32,815 bases of DNA from an uncultured Pirellulaceae bacterium (GCA_937928215.1 CALFWL010000086.1:1-32815); one strand, 5' to 3'; counted from the stretch's first letter, positions 1-9,969 are shown. Numbers and translations are program-made. Notes: generated from the sequence alone by a model not told the origin.

Positions 1-2
1 AT

Positions 3-3000
3 CTTGCTGCGATTCGAAAAGCGGTTTCCGCGAAGCTACCGGACTACATGGTGCCCGATATCATGGTCGTTGTCGATGAATTTCCGCATACTCCCAGCGG
101 AAAACTGGATCGGAAAGCGTTTGCTCCACCGTCGACCGATCGACCTGAACTGGGAGTCGAATTCGTTGCGCCCAAAACAGATCACCAGAAACAAGTCGCA
201 GCAATTTGGGCCGATGTTTTGCAGATTGACTCCGTTGGCGTGCGAGATAATTTCTTTGAACTCGGTGGAAACTCAATCCGAGCCGTCAAGGTTGTCGCCT
301 TGGTCAAACAGCAATTACAGATTCAGGTCAGCGGTGCGGAGTTTTTTGACAATCCAACGATCGAGTCGTTCCTAGCACTCGCCGAAAAGAAGAACAGCCT
401 TCGCCAGAAGTTTCAGTCGGGCAGCAATCGTTCAGCGCGGGATGCAGGTGGCTCAGGACAGTACGCGATTGTCGGCATGGCGGCTCGAATGCCCGGCGCG
501 AAGGATCTTGAAACGTTTTGGGATAACCTGATCCATGAGCGCGAATCAATCACGTTCCTTACGAAGAATGAGCTCGACTCAACCCTTGACGCTCGCGATA
601 CGACGGACCCGAACTATGTTTCGGCTCGCGGGATCATCAAAGACGCGACGGAGTTTGACGCAAGGTTTTTTCGAACTCCGCCACGCAATGCCGAACTGAC
701 GTGCCCTCAACAGCGAATCATGCTGGAACTGGCGTGGACTGCACTTGAAGACGCGGGGGTCATTCCGAACAAGTCATCGGAAACGATCGGAATCTGGGCA
801 GGGACTTACTCGACCAGCTACTACATCAAGAATCTGTTGACCAATCCAGACATCGTACGCCAGACGGGTGAATTCCAGTTAGGAGCGATGAATGAGAAAG
901 ACTATATCGCCACGCGGGTTGCTCATGCGTTGAACTTTACGGGACCGGCAATCAACGTGAACACGGCTTGTTCGACTTCGCTGGTGGCTTTGATCGAAGC
1001 GTGCAAGTCACTCGACGCGAGGCACTGCGATGTCGCACTCGCCGGCGGAGCGTCCGTGACGTTCCCTCAGAATCAAGGACATCTGCATCAGACCGGCAGT
1101 ATCTTTACGCCCGACGGCCACTGCCGTCCGTTTGACGCAAACGGAGCGGGGACGTTGTTCAGCGACGGAGCCGGAGTCGTTGTGGTCAAACGATTGGAAG
1201 ACGCCGTCGCGAATCGCGATCGCATTTACGCAGTGGTCAAAGGGTTTGGCATCAACAACGACGGAGGCGACAAGGCCAGTTTCAGTGCGCCCAGCATTGA
1301 AGGGCAAGCCAATGCAATCGCGATGGCTCATGCGATGGGCGGCGTCAACGCGAAAGACATCGGTTACATCGAAGCGCATGGCACCGCGACTCCCATTGGC
1401 GACCCGATCGAAGTGGCAGCTTTGCAAACCGTCTTCGAAGCTCAAACCGACAGGAAACAATTTTGCTCGATTGGCAGTGTCAAATCGAACATCGGTCACA
1501 CGGTCGCGGCAGCGGGAGTGGCAGGTTTGATCAAAACAGCAATGGCGCTGCACAAGGAACAAATTCCTGCGACGCTTCATTACCAAACGCCCAATCCACA
1601 GATTGATTTTGAGAACAGTCCGTTCCAAGTTTGCGATTCCTTGACCACGTGGCAGCGATCAGAAACCGTTCGACTTGCGGGTGTCAGCTCATTTGGAGTC
1701 GGTGGAACGAACGCTCATGTCTTGTTGCAGGAAGCACCGCTCGAAAACGAATGTTGTGCAAACGGATGTGCCAAGGGGAGTGAAACTGACAACGAGCTAC
1801 CGTTCGCCTTGATCCCGGTTTCCGGCAAGACTCAAGAAGCTCTTGATCAGAACATCAGCAGTTTGGCTGACTCGCTTAAATCGCAGGCTGATTCGAGTTC
1901 TTGCGGCGCGCTGGCTGACATCGCATACTCACTTCAAAATCACCGAGATGAATTCATCCATCGCGCAGCGATTGTGACAAATTCGATTGGGGACGCGGCT
2001 GAGACGTTCCGGCAACGAAAAGCACCACGCTTTATGAAAAGAAAGTCATCCGCCTCGCCGCGAGATGTCGTGTTTATGTTTCCCGGCCAAGGATCGCAGT
2101 ATGTTCGGATGGGGCAAAACCTGTACGAACACTCGAGTGTGTTCCGCAAGAACCTAGATCATTGTGCAGAACTTTTGCTTCCCTTGCTTGGTCGTGATCT
2201 GCGAGACATCCTGTTCCCTGACGCAGGTGATGAAGATGCCTCGACGGAGATTCTGAAAAACACACAGTTCACACAGCCGGCTTTGTTCGCACTCGGATAC
2301 TCTTTGGCTCGGGTTTGGCAAGCGTGGGGCATCGCGCCTGTCGCATTGATGGGGCATTCGATTGGCGAATTTGCGGCAGCTTGTGTCGCTGGCGTTTTCA
2401 AGCTGGAGGACGGCTTGAAGATGATTGCCGAACGAGGTCGAGCGATGCAGGCGTTGCCGGGTGGAAGCATGATGAGCGTTCGTTTGCCTGGATCAAAAGT
2501 CGAGCCCATGCTGAATGGCGGCGTGGTGATCGGATCGTACAACGGTCCCGAGCTATGCGTTGTCGCCGGTCCAGACGATCAAGTTGCTCAGTTGCAAAAA
2601 CAATTGGAATCGAAAGAAGTCGTTTGTCGGCATCTGCACACGTCGCACGCTTTTCATTCGCCCATGATGGACGAGATCGTCGACCCGTTTGCTGAGTTTA
2701 TTGCACAGTTTGATCTGTCAAAGCCCACGATTCCGATTCTTTCAACGGTAACGGGCGACTGGCTGTCGGATGAACAAGCGACGGACGCTAGATATTGGGC
2801 GGAACATCTGAGGAAGCCAGTTCAATTCAGCGATGCCGTGACAAGGATGTGGAGCGAAGCTTCTTCGCGGATTCTGATCGAACTTGGTCCCCGTAAGACT
2901 TTGGCCACACTCGCAAAACAACATGCTACAGACCCAAAAAATCAGATCGCTTTGCCGACATTGGCGAGTTCTTCAGAAGACAATCTTGAATGGACCAACT

Positions 3001-5519
3001 TGCTAACGGCAGTTGCTCAGATCTGGTTGGCCGGTGTGTCGATCGACTGGACCTTGCTTTCGTCCAACGATCAGCCTCGACGAAAACGAAAGCACGTCAG
3101 TTTGCCAACGTACGCGTTCCAACGAAAAAAGTATTTCATTGAGCCGGGACAACCGATGTCGGTTTCGACACTCGATTCGCTCCCTGCGACCGTCTCCGAT
3201 TCCGTCAGTTCCTCTTTGACGAATTCAGTTCCTTCTGAGATCAAACACGAGACCATACCCATGAGTCGAATTCCAACCATCGTTGCTATGATTCACGAAG
3301 TCTTCGAAAACACTTCGGGATTTGATCTGTCCGAATTTGATGGCGATACCACATTTTTTGAAATGGGGCTCGACTCGTTGGTGCTGACTCAGACCGCGAC
3401 GGCGTTGAAGAAGGAGCTGGATCACGAGGTGACTTTCCGCCAGTTGCTAGAAGAAACGCCCTCCGTGGATTCGCTTGCTGAGTGGTTGGACGCTCAGTTG
3501 CCGGCTAACAAATACGCGGCCGAATCTGTGGAAGCGCCTGTGATGATTGAGCCGGACGAAGCTCGCCCGACAACTCCCGTCGCGCCCGCTCCGATTGCGG
3601 TGGCTGTGGAACAGGTGACCGCGAACGTGATGCCAGCCTCTGTCGCGGCCACGGCGTGTGGCACTTCCGGCGGCGCGTCGATCGCAAATCCTTCGGCCCC
3701 AACCGCTGCTGTTGGCGGCACAGCCATGCAGTCAATCGTGCAAACTCAGTTGCAGTTGATGCAGACTCAATTGCAGTTGCTGGCGGGGGCACACGTCGCG
3801 GCACCTGCCGTTCAAGCTCCATCGCCGACGACAGCTCAACAGGTCGCACCTGAAGTTGCACAAGATCCGTCACATCAAACAAGCGCCTGCCCTGCCCTTT
3901 CAGTCACGGTGAATGACGATGCGAAGCATCCCAAGCAGGAAAGTTCCGTCGAGGCGAAGTCTGAAAGCGGTGGCGATCAAGCAAAGCGTTTTTCCACGGT
4001 CAAAACCACCGATGGCAATCTGGACGCGAACCAACAAGCGGCTCTTGATGAAATCATACGCTTGAACAATGAACGCACTCCAAAGAGTAAAGCGTATGCT
4101 CAAGAGCATCGTCGCTACATGGCCGACCCGCGAACCGTTTCCGGGTTCCGTCCTAACATGAAAGAGATGACTCATCCGATCGTTATTGGAAAATCAAAAG
4201 GGGTTCAACTGTGGGACATCGACGGCAACGAGTACATTGATTTCACGTGCGGGTTTGGGTCCAACTTGCTGGGACACACTCATGACATTACGGTGAACGC
4301 GATTACCGAGCAGGTGAAAACGGACTACGCCATCGGACCGCAGTCACCACTTGCGGGCGAAGTGGCAAAGTTGTTTTGCGAGCTAACGGGGGCCGAACGA
4401 ATGGCGTTCTCCAACACCGGAAGTGAAGCCGTATTGGGATGCACCCGGTTGGCTCGAAACGCAACCGGTCGCGACTTGATCGTGATGTTCAACGGCGACT
4501 ATCATGGAATTCTTGACGAAGTGATTGCTCGTGGCAGTCAGAAGCTCCAAAGCTTTCCAGCAGCGACCGGCATTCCGAAAGATCACGTCGGCAACACGCT
4601 GATTCTGGATTACGGAACACGAGAGTCCCTGGACATCATTCGCAATCGAATGGATGAGATCGCCGCAGTGCTGGTCGAGCCAGTTCAAAGCCGGACGCCC
4701 GAGCTTCAACCGAAAGAATTTTTGCAAAAACTGCGACGCCTGACGGATGCCGAACCAACGTGTTTGATTTTCGATGAGGTTATCACGGGGCTGCGAATCG
4801 GGCTGGGCGGAGCACAAGAGTATTTTGGTGTCCAAGCGGACCTCGCGTCCTACGGCAAAATTGTCGGTGGCGGGATGCCGATCGGGATCGTGGCAGGGAA
4901 AGCCGAGTACATGGATGGACTGGATGGTGGATTCTGGCAGTACGGTGACGACAGTCGACCGGAAGCTGGCATGACTTACTTCGCTGGGACATTCGTTCGG
5001 CATCCGTTGGCATTGGCTGCATCCAAGGCGATCCTCCAGCACCTGAAAGCAGGCGGTCAACCGATGTACGACCGCTTGAATCAAGTCAGCCAATACCTTG
5101 CCGACGAACTCAACCGCGTGTTTGAAGAGCTGGAGGCTCCTCTGTTTTTGGCAAACTTCGGGTCGCTGTTCAAGATTCAGTTTCACCAAGAACTTGTGTA
5201 CAGCGAAGTGTTTTTCGCTGGCTTGCGGCGACGAGGAATGCACATCTGGGACCACCGCCCTTGCTTGTTGACATTGGCTCATGAAGAAGAGCACGTCGAT
5301 CAGCTTGTTCGTGCAATGCGAGAAACAATCATTGAATGCCAACGGCATGGATTCATGCCTGGGGAAGGCTACAAAAACACGCCAGCTAAATTTGATCCGA
5401 ATCAGGCTCCCGTGACCGGTGCCAAAGTCGGTAAAGACGAACGGGGGCGCCCGACTTGGTACGTGCCGGATGCCATGAACCCAGGTCAGTACCTTCCAGT
5501 GGGAACCAGTGCAAACTAG
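3..5519 (+). CDS. Hybrid NRPS/PKS with aminotransferase: (A)-PCP-KS-AT-ACP-AMT, 5' partial
   Basis: The reading frame is open to the window edge, so the start is missing; the ATG at 48 lies inside an adenylation domain. Domains in order: the A-domain tail with its A10 motif (TPSGKLDRKAF); a PCP (ELGGNSI, Ser codon 273); a ketosynthase from about 460, with Cys codon 969 in TACSTS and His codons 1377 and 1497; an acyltransferase with GQGSQ and GHSIGE (Ser codon 2358); a second carrier (MGLDSL, Ser codon 3375); an Ala/Pro-rich linker; and a class III PLP aminotransferase from about 4060 to 5460, with Asp codon 4773 in FDEVITG and Lys codon 4857 in SYGKIVGGG. The AT motif HAFH (2646-2657) is the malonyl type. 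No KR, DH or ER is present. The expected role is to extend the upstream acyl or aminoacyl group by malonate and transaminate the beta-keto group, as in the mycosubtilin and microcystin families. The upstream substrate cannot be read here. Confidence 0.95.
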   Translation, partial: LAAIRKAVSAKLPDYMVPDIMVVVDEFPHTPSGKLDRKAFAPPSTDRPELGVEFVAPKTDHQKQVAAIWADVLQIDSVGVRDNFFELGGNSIRAVKVVALVKQQLQIQVSGAEFFDNPTIESFLALAEKKNSLRQKFQSGSNRSARDAGGSGQYAIVGMAARMPGAKDLETFWDNLIHERESITFLTKNELDSTLDARDTTDPNYVSARGIIKDATEFDARFFRTPPRNAELTCPQQRIMLELAWTALEDAGVIPNKSSETIGIWAGTYSTSYYIKNLLTNPDIVRQTGEFQLGAMNEKDYIATRVAHALNFTGPAINVNTACSTSLVALIEACKSLDARHCDVALAGGASVTFPQNQGHLHQTGSIFTPDGHCRPFDANGAGTLFSDGAGVVVVKRLEDAVANRDRIYAVVKGFGINNDGGDKASFSAPSIEGQANAIAMAHAMGGVNAKDIGYIEAHGTATPIGDPIEVAALQTVFEAQTDRKQFCSIGSVKSNIGHTVAAAGVAGLIKTAMALHKEQIPATLHYQTPNPQIDFENSPFQVCDSLTTWQRSETVRLAGVSSFGVGGTNAHVLLQEAPLENECCANGCAKGSETDNELPFALIPVSGKTQEALDQNISSLADSLKSQADSSSCGALADIAYSLQNHRDEFIHRAAIVTNSIGDAAETFRQRKAPRFMKRKSSASPRDVVFMFPGQGSQYVRMGQNLYEHSSVFRKNLDHCAELLLPLLGRDLRDILFPDAGDEDASTEILKNTQFTQPALFALGYSLARVWQAWGIAPVALMGHSIGEFAAACVAGVFKLEDGLKMIAERGRAMQALPGGSMMSVRLPGSKVEPMLNGGVVIGSYNGPELCVVAGPDDQVAQLQKQLESKEVVCRHLHTSHAFHSPMMDEIVDPFAEFIAQFDLSKPTIPILSTVTGDWLSDEQATDARYWAEHLRKPVQFSDAVTRMWSEASSRILIELGPRKTLATLAKQHATDPKNQIALPTLASSSEDNLEWTNLLTAVAQIWLAGVSIDWTLLSSNDQPRRKRKHVSLPTYAFQRKKYFIEPGQPMSVSTLDSLPATVSDSVSSSLTNSVPSEIKHETIPMSRIPTIVAMIHEVFENTSGFDLSEFDGDTTFFEMGLDSLVLTQTATALKKELDHEVTFRQLLEETPSVDSLAEWLDAQLPANKYAAESVEAPVMIEPDEARPTTPVAPAPIAVAVEQVTANVMPASVAATACGTSGGASIANPSAPTAAVGGTAMQSIVQTQLQLMQTQLQLLAGAHVAAPAVQAPSPTTAQQVAPEVAQDPSHQTSACPALSVTVNDDAKHPKQESSVEAKSESGGDQAKRFSTVKTTDGNLDANQQAALDEIIRLNNERTPKSKAYAQEHRRYMADPRTVSGFRPNMKEMTHPIVIGKSKGVQLWDIDGNEYIDFTCGFGSNLLGHTHDITVNAITEQVKTDYAIGPQSPLAGEVAKLFCELTGAERMAFSNTGSEAVLGCTRLARNATGRDLIVMFNGDYHGILDEVIARGSQKLQSFPAATGIPKDHVGNTLILDYGTRESLDIIRNRMDEIAAVLVEPVQSRTPELQPKEFLQKLRRLTDAEPTCLIFDEVITGLRIGLGGAQEYFGVQADLASYGKIVGGGMPIGIVAGKAEYMDGLDGGFWQYGDDSRPEAGMTYFAGTFVRHPLALAASKAILQHLKAGGQPMYDRLNQVSQYLADELNRVFEELEAPLFLANFGSLFKIQFHQELVYSEVFFAGLRRRGMHIWDHRPCLLTLAHEEEHVDQLVRAMRETIIECQRHGFMPGEGYKNTPAKFDPNQAPVTGAKVGKDERGRPTWYVPDAMNPGQYLPVGTSAN
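3726..3788 (+). other. Gln/Leu repeat linker before the aminotransferase domain
   Basis: Within the Ala/Pro-rich linker between the second carrier and the aminotransferase, the protein has a short imperfect repeat of the form QTQLQLMQTQLQLL. Surrounding residues are mostly Ala, Pro, Val and Thr. The spacing of Leu and Gln suggests a short amphipathic helix or coiled coil, perhaps for dimerising the PLP domain. I recall similar segments ahead of aminotransferase domains in other hybrid synthases, but could not check. Confidence 0.6.
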
Positions 5520-5595
5520 CAACGTCATCCGCCCCACCTTTTAGTAACCTTCTAGTAACTCAATCAAGCCTGTCGCTTCTTTTTGCGTGACCATC
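5520..5595 (+). repeat. Short intergenic spacer with an 11-bp tandem repeat
   Basis: The spacer between the two megasynthase genes contains two adjacent copies of CTTYTAGTAAC at 5538-5548 and 5549-5559, each including a TAG. No terminator-like hairpin is seen, so the two genes are probably co-transcribed. Confidence 0.5.
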
Positions 5596-8500
5596 ATGAA
5601 TCAAGTCTCATCTTTAACCAACTCGACAAACGTTCCGGTCGTGATTGGTTCGAATCATGGCAATGACATTCGCTACCGGGCCACTGAGGCTCAACTGGAA
5701 GTCTGGCTATCCAGCCAGCAAAGCGTCGAGGCGAATTGCGCGTACAACGAGATCAGCTCGCTGGAGCTTCACGGGGCACTTGATACCGAGCGACTCAGAC
5801 GGGCGATTGATGAGGTCGTGAAACGGCATGAATTGCTTCGATCGACGTTTAGTGATGACGGATTACACGTCGTCGTCAAGGAAGAGGCCGACTACGAGTT
5901 TCAGTTTCAAGACTTCAGTGGTGACCTGCCCAACGGAATCGACGAAGCCTTGACGTCCGTCGTTCATCAAATGGCAACCACTCCGTTCAACTTGACGGCT
6001 GGGCCGCTCCTGCGGGTCGTGCTTCAGAAAATCTCAGACGATCATCACAAGCTGAGCTTTGTGGCCCATCATCTGATTCTCGACGGTTGGTCGCTGGCTG
6101 TTTTTTGTGCGGATTTGGGGCACTTCTACGATGTGCTCGGCGGAGTGGAGCGTGAAGAATTGCCTCCTGCCAATCGTTACCAACAATACGCGACGAAGAT
6201 GGAACAGTACCTTCCATCGGATGCAGGAAAATCAGACGAAGCGTTCTGGGTAAAGCAGTTCCGGGGCGGGCGGGTTCCATCAGATGGGCAAACGGATATC
6301 CCGGTGCTCGATCTACCAGTCGAGAATGCTCGTCCGGCTTTGCGAACCTACGAGGCCCGGCGCTACGACCACTCGATCGGTAGTGAACTGACTGAAAGAA
6401 TTCGCAAGGTTGGTGCAAAACACGGTTGCAGTTTGTTTAACACGATGCTGGCCGCATTCAGCGCTTACGTGGCCCGGATCAGTGAAACTTACGACTTTTG
6501 TGTTGGGATTCCGACCGCCGGACAGGCTGCGATGGACATGCCGGAACTGATCGGTCATTGCGTCAACACCATGCCGCTTCGAACGAAGGTCGACCCGTCC
6601 AGTTCGTTCACCGGGTACATGAAAACCTGTCGCAACGGCTTGTTGGATGCTTTTGACCATCAACGGTACTCTTATGGGACGCTGTTGCGAAAACTGTCGC
6701 CACCGCGCGATCCAGCGCGGCCGCCCATGATTTCCGTTTCGTTCAATTTGGACCCGATGATTGATGTTAGCAAGATGGGATTTTCCGGGCTGAAGGTCGA
6801 TCCGATCATCGAGCCCCGAAGCTTTGAAAATTTCGAATGGTTCGTCAACGGAGTCATTCTGGCGGACAAGTCGGTTGAGCTTCAACTGCAATACAATTGC
6901 AATCTGTACAGCAAGCAGTCCATCCGTTTTTACTTGGAAGGATTCGAAGCGTTTCTGTCCGAGTTGGCTGGCGCACCGCACACTCGTATCGCCGACGTTC
7001 ATCTGATGAGCATTGCCCAGCGACGGCAAGTGATGGTCGATTGGAACGCAACGGAACTGGAATACCCAATCGACGGGACCTTGCATGGTGAATTCTCTCG
7101 TCAAGCAGCGGCGACTCCTGACAGAACCGCCATCAAGTTCGATGACACCCTGCTGACGTACGCAGAAGTCGAAGCCAGTTCAAATAAGATCGCTCGTTAT
7201 TTGAAATCATCAGGCGTCGGGCCGGGGGATCTGGTTGGAATTTGCGTCGATCGTAGCGAGCGAACGTTGGTCTACCTGTACGGAGTACTGAAGTCCGGAG
7301 CAGGTTACGTGCCCTTGGATCCGGCTTATCCGACCGATCGCCTTCAATACATGTGTGATCACTCTGGGCTGAAACTGATCGTGACCGAGCAAGATTTGGT
7401 CGATCGGGTTTCAGATTTTAACAAACCGCACGTCGCGATCGACAACGTTGCCAATGAGATCGAGCGACTTGATTCCGGACCAGTTGACGTGACGGTTACT
7501 CCCGGAGACATCTGCTACGTGATCTACACGTCCGGCTCAACTGGCAAGCCGAAGGGAGTGCAAGTTCCTCATGGCCCCGTCGTGAACTTTCTTTGCTCAA
7601 TGCAACAGACGCCGGGATTCGACGAAAACGATTCGGTGTTAGCCGTAACAACGCTGTCATTCGACATTGCCGTGTTAGAACTTTATTTGCCTACCGTGTC
7701 AGGCGGAACCGTCGTCATGGTTGACCAAGCGACAGCGGTTGATGGCGTCAAGCTGGCTGAACAATTGGAAAAACATTCGATCACCGTCATGCAGGCGACG
7801 CCCGCAACTTGGCGTTTGATGATTCAGGCTGATTGGAACGGCAACACCGACTTGAAAGTCTTGTGTGGGGGCGAGCCGATGCCTCAAGATCTGGTCCAGC
7901 CGTTGTTGGATCGATGCAATCAATTGTGGAACATGTACGGCCCGACCGAAACCACCGTCTGGTCGGCAGCCTATCGAATCGAAAGTTCGACCGCTCCCGT
8001 TTTGATAGGAAAACCAATCGGAAACACTCAGATCTATCTGCTTGACGCAAACGGTCGAGAAGTGCCCGTCGGATGCGAGGGAGAGCTGTACATTGGCGGG
8101 GCAGGGGTGACATCCGGATATTTGCATCAGCGAGAGATGACCGACGAGCGTTTCGTTAAAAATCGCTACCGAAACCCATTCGCGGATTACGTCAGCGATC
8201 GTTTGTACAAGACCGGCGACGTGGCAAAGTATCGATTCGATGGAAACATCCAATTCCTTCGCCGTAACGACAAACAGGTGAAAGTCCGTGGCTTTCGAAT
8301 TGAGCTGGGCGAAATTGAACAGGCCATCAAGGCTCATCTTTCAGTTCAACAAACGGTTGTCATTGTGCGGGAAGACACCGTTGGAGATGCACGCTTGGTA
8401 GCCTACGTCGTGACCAAGCCTGATCAGTCGATTGATGGGAATCAGTTGCGTGATCACGTCCGCGAGTCACTCCCGTTCTATATGGTGCCTCAGCATTTTG

Positions 8501-8997
8501 TTGAACTTGAATCCATGCCGCAAACGAACAATGGCAAGATCGATTACAAGGCCTTGCCGATTCCTGTTATTGTGATGGAGACGAACGACGCCGTCTCAAA
8601 CGATATCGCGTTGCCTGGGACGGCCCCCGAAAAGTACCTTGCCGGTGTGTGGCAGGACGTGCTTGAGATCGACGACGTTGGACTGAATGACTTGTTCTTC
8701 GATATCGGCGGTCACTCGCTGCTGGTGATGAAAGTTATCTCTTCAGTGCATCAGCAAACGGGCATCAAGTTAGGGCCGCAAGACTTCTTGGTCGCCACCC
8801 TCGAACAGATGGCCAACAAAATTTCAGAGTCATACTTCTTCAACCGTGAGATTGAAGAAGCGGAACCTGAACCAGTGCCAGAAGCACGGGGCGAAATGAA
8901 CTCGAGTGAGCCAGATGCCGCAATTGAAACTGCCGATCGTCAAACTCGCGTCGAGCATCAGGGTGTGTTCAAGAAGCTCACCGGGTTTTGGACCTAA
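5596..8997 (+). CDS. Non-ribosomal peptide synthetase, C-A-PCP, predicted glycine-activating
   Basis: About 1133 residues. The ATG at 5596 is preferred over an in-frame GTG at 5587. The condensation domain covers roughly residues 20-460, with the HHxxxDG motif intact (HHLILDG, His158-Gly164). The adenylation domain (about 490-990) has YTSGSTGKPKG near 645, NMYGPTETT, YKTGD and NGKIDYK with Lys981. Residues lining the pocket, aligned by eye to GrsA, read D-I-L-Q-L-G-M-V-W-K, which matches the known glycine signature. The PCP has GGHSLL with Ser1041. The protein ends in an acidic Glu/Pro tail of about 55 residues finishing in FKKLTGFWT; no thioesterase, reductase or epimerase is present. It follows the aminotransferase protein by 76 bp, so its C domain should join the beta-aminoacyl chain to glycine. 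The tail could be a docking segment. Confidence 0.95.
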   Translation: MNQVSSLTNSTNVPVVIGSNHGNDIRYRATEAQLEVWLSSQQSVEANCAYNEISSLELHGALDTERLRRAIDEVVKRHELLRSTFSDDGLHVVVKEEADYEFQFQDFSGDLPNGIDEALTSVVHQMATTPFNLTAGPLLRVVLQKISDDHHKLSFVAHHLILDGWSLAVFCADLGHFYDVLGGVEREELPPANRYQQYATKMEQYLPSDAGKSDEAFWVKQFRGGRVPSDGQTDIPVLDLPVENARPALRTYEARRYDHSIGSELTERIRKVGAKHGCSLFNTMLAAFSAYVARISETYDFCVGIPTAGQAAMDMPELIGHCVNTMPLRTKVDPSSSFTGYMKTCRNGLLDAFDHQRYSYGTLLRKLSPPRDPARPPMISVSFNLDPMIDVSKMGFSGLKVDPIIEPRSFENFEWFVNGVILADKSVELQLQYNCNLYSKQSIRFYLEGFEAFLSELAGAPHTRIADVHLMSIAQRRQVMVDWNATELEYPIDGTLHGEFSRQAAATPDRTAIKFDDTLLTYAEVEASSNKIARYLKSSGVGPGDLVGICVDRSERTLVYLYGVLKSGAGYVPLDPAYPTDRLQYMCDHSGLKLIVTEQDLVDRVSDFNKPHVAIDNVANEIERLDSGPVDVTVTPGDICYVIYTSGSTGKPKGVQVPHGPVVNFLCSMQQTPGFDENDSVLAVTTLSFDIAVLELYLPTVSGGTVVMVDQATAVDGVKLAEQLEKHSITVMQATPATWRLMIQADWNGNTDLKVLCGGEPMPQDLVQPLLDRCNQLWNMYGPTETTVWSAAYRIESSTAPVLIGKPIGNTQIYLLDANGREVPVGCEGELYIGGAGVTSGYLHQREMTDERFVKNRYRNPFADYVSDRLYKTGDVAKYRFDGNIQFLRRNDKQVKVRGFRIELGEIEQAIKAHLSVQQTVVIVREDTVGDARLVAYVVTKPDQSIDGNQLRDHVRESLPFYMVPQHFVELESMPQTNNGKIDYKALPIPVIVMETNDAVSNDIALPGTAPEKYLAGVWQDVLEIDDVGLNDLFFDIGGHSLLVMKVISSVHQQTGIKLGPQDFLVATLEQMANKISESYFFNREIEEAEPEPVPEARGEMNSSEPDAAIETADRQTRVEHQGVFKKLTGFWT

Positions 8998-9129
8998 GGA
9001 GTATGCGACAAATAAGTGTCACCTTTCGCGCCACGAAAGTTGCATGAAACAAACGTTGCTTTCACGGAGCGAAAAACGACTTCAAGGAAGACGACGGTAA
9101 CAAACCACTTGGAACTAAACTGCAATTTG

Positions 9130-9969
9130 ATGCAACAATACTTTGGACATCCCGAATCGCCGCTATTCAGCGTTTACCATGCGCCGCGAGGTAAGCATGG
9201 TGGCGATGGACGAGCCGTGTTGATCTGCCCTCCGATCGGACAAGAGTACATACGGACTCATTGGTGTTTGCGACTGGTCGCCAATCAGATCGCTCGCGGT
9301 GGCGCCCATGTGCTGCGACTGGACTATCACGGGATAGGAGATTCTTCCGGGCGCGTTGAGCACGTGGATTCGGTCCGCGTCTGGCAGAACAATATTCGTG
9401 AAGCGATCGAACATCTGAAGAAAATCAGTGGTGCTGAAACGGTGATGTTGTTAGGGCAGCGATTCGGTGGAACGCTCGCAGGTGAGGTTGCCCAGAAACG
9501 ACCGGATGTCAACAGCGTCGTGTTGTGGGAACCGGTTCTTGATGGCCTGAGCTACTTGAAACAACTTCGCGCGATGCATGCGGAAATGCTGGACCTGTGG
9601 GTTTGCAAAATGACGACTCAGAATGACGATGTATCGGAAGAAATTCTTGGTTCCCTGTACTCACGCGTATTACTGAACGAAGTAGAAGGTCTTCAGCTGA
9701 ACGTAGGCGATATTCCTCAACCGCAACTGATTGTAAGCTGCGGATGCACAGATTCTGCCTTGAGCCATCCCGAGCCTTCGTTGCAAAAGGTTGTTTTAGA
9801 TGACCGTGAGTCCTCGTGGGACGACCTGCGTGAATTGGAATCGGCTTGGCTGCGTCCTCAAGTTTCGCGAAAGATCGTGAAACTGGTTCGAGAAATGTTC
9901 GATCGACTCGAGCGGTTTGATGCGTTAAAGACTGAGTCGCGGTCAGCCAAAGTGGGAGCCGGACAATGA
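9130..9969 (+). CDS. Alpha/beta-hydrolase-fold protein lacking the nucleophilic Ser (exosortase-type hydrolase 2-like)
   Basis: About 279 residues. The frame is open from a GTG at 9016, but the Arg/Thr-rich extension looks non-coding; ATG 9130 begins a more usual N-terminus. The fold is suggested by ICPPIGQEY, RLDYHGIGDSSG and the elbow segment LLGQRFGGTLA. The elbow has Arg111 where GxSxG enzymes have Ser, so ordinary serine hydrolysis is doubtful. From memory, the 'exosortase A system-associated hydrolase 2' proteins have a similar GLRLGA elbow, and they occur paired with a hydrolase 1. Here too a second hydrolase follows, overlapping by 4 bp (ATGA). The gene starts 132 bp after the NRPS in the same direction and may act on the carrier-bound product. 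A non-catalytic partner role is equally possible. Confidence 0.85.
   Translation: MQQYFGHPESPLFSVYHAPRGKHGGDGRAVLICPPIGQEYIRTHWCLRLVANQIARGGAHVLRLDYHGIGDSSGRVEHVDSVRVWQNNIREAIEHLKKISGAETVMLLGQRFGGTLAGEVAQKRPDVNSVVLWEPVLDGLSYLKQLRAMHAEMLDLWVCKMTTQNDDVSEEILGSLYSRVLLNEVEGLQLNVGDIPQPQLIVSCGCTDSALSHPEPSLQKVVLDDRESSWDDLRELESAWLRPQVSRKIVKLVREMFDRLERFDALKTESRSAKVGAGQ

Noticed and set aside
1008-1628. A 206-residue minus-strand frame opposite the ketosynthase
   Set aside because: It is antisense to the conserved KS domain and has no domain-like sequence.
3506-4020. Possible extra domain in the long Ala/Pro-rich stretch of the PKS protein
   Set aside because: The stretch is low in complexity and reads as a flexible linker; only the short Gln/Leu repeat stands out.
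4383-5537. A 384-residue open frame on the minus strand opposite the aminotransferase domain
   Set aside because: It lies wholly antisense to a well-conserved enzyme domain and shows no recognisable protein pattern.
9016-9129. An N-terminal extension of the first alpha/beta hydrolase from GTG 9016
   Set aside because: The 38 residues are Arg/Thr-rich and unlike the start of hydrolases, so ATG 9130 was preferred.
9454-9471. A possible sequencing error turning Ser into Arg in the first hydrolase elbow
   Set aside because: The frame is intact and CGA is more than one change from most Ser codons. Similar Ser-less elbows are recalled in a related family.
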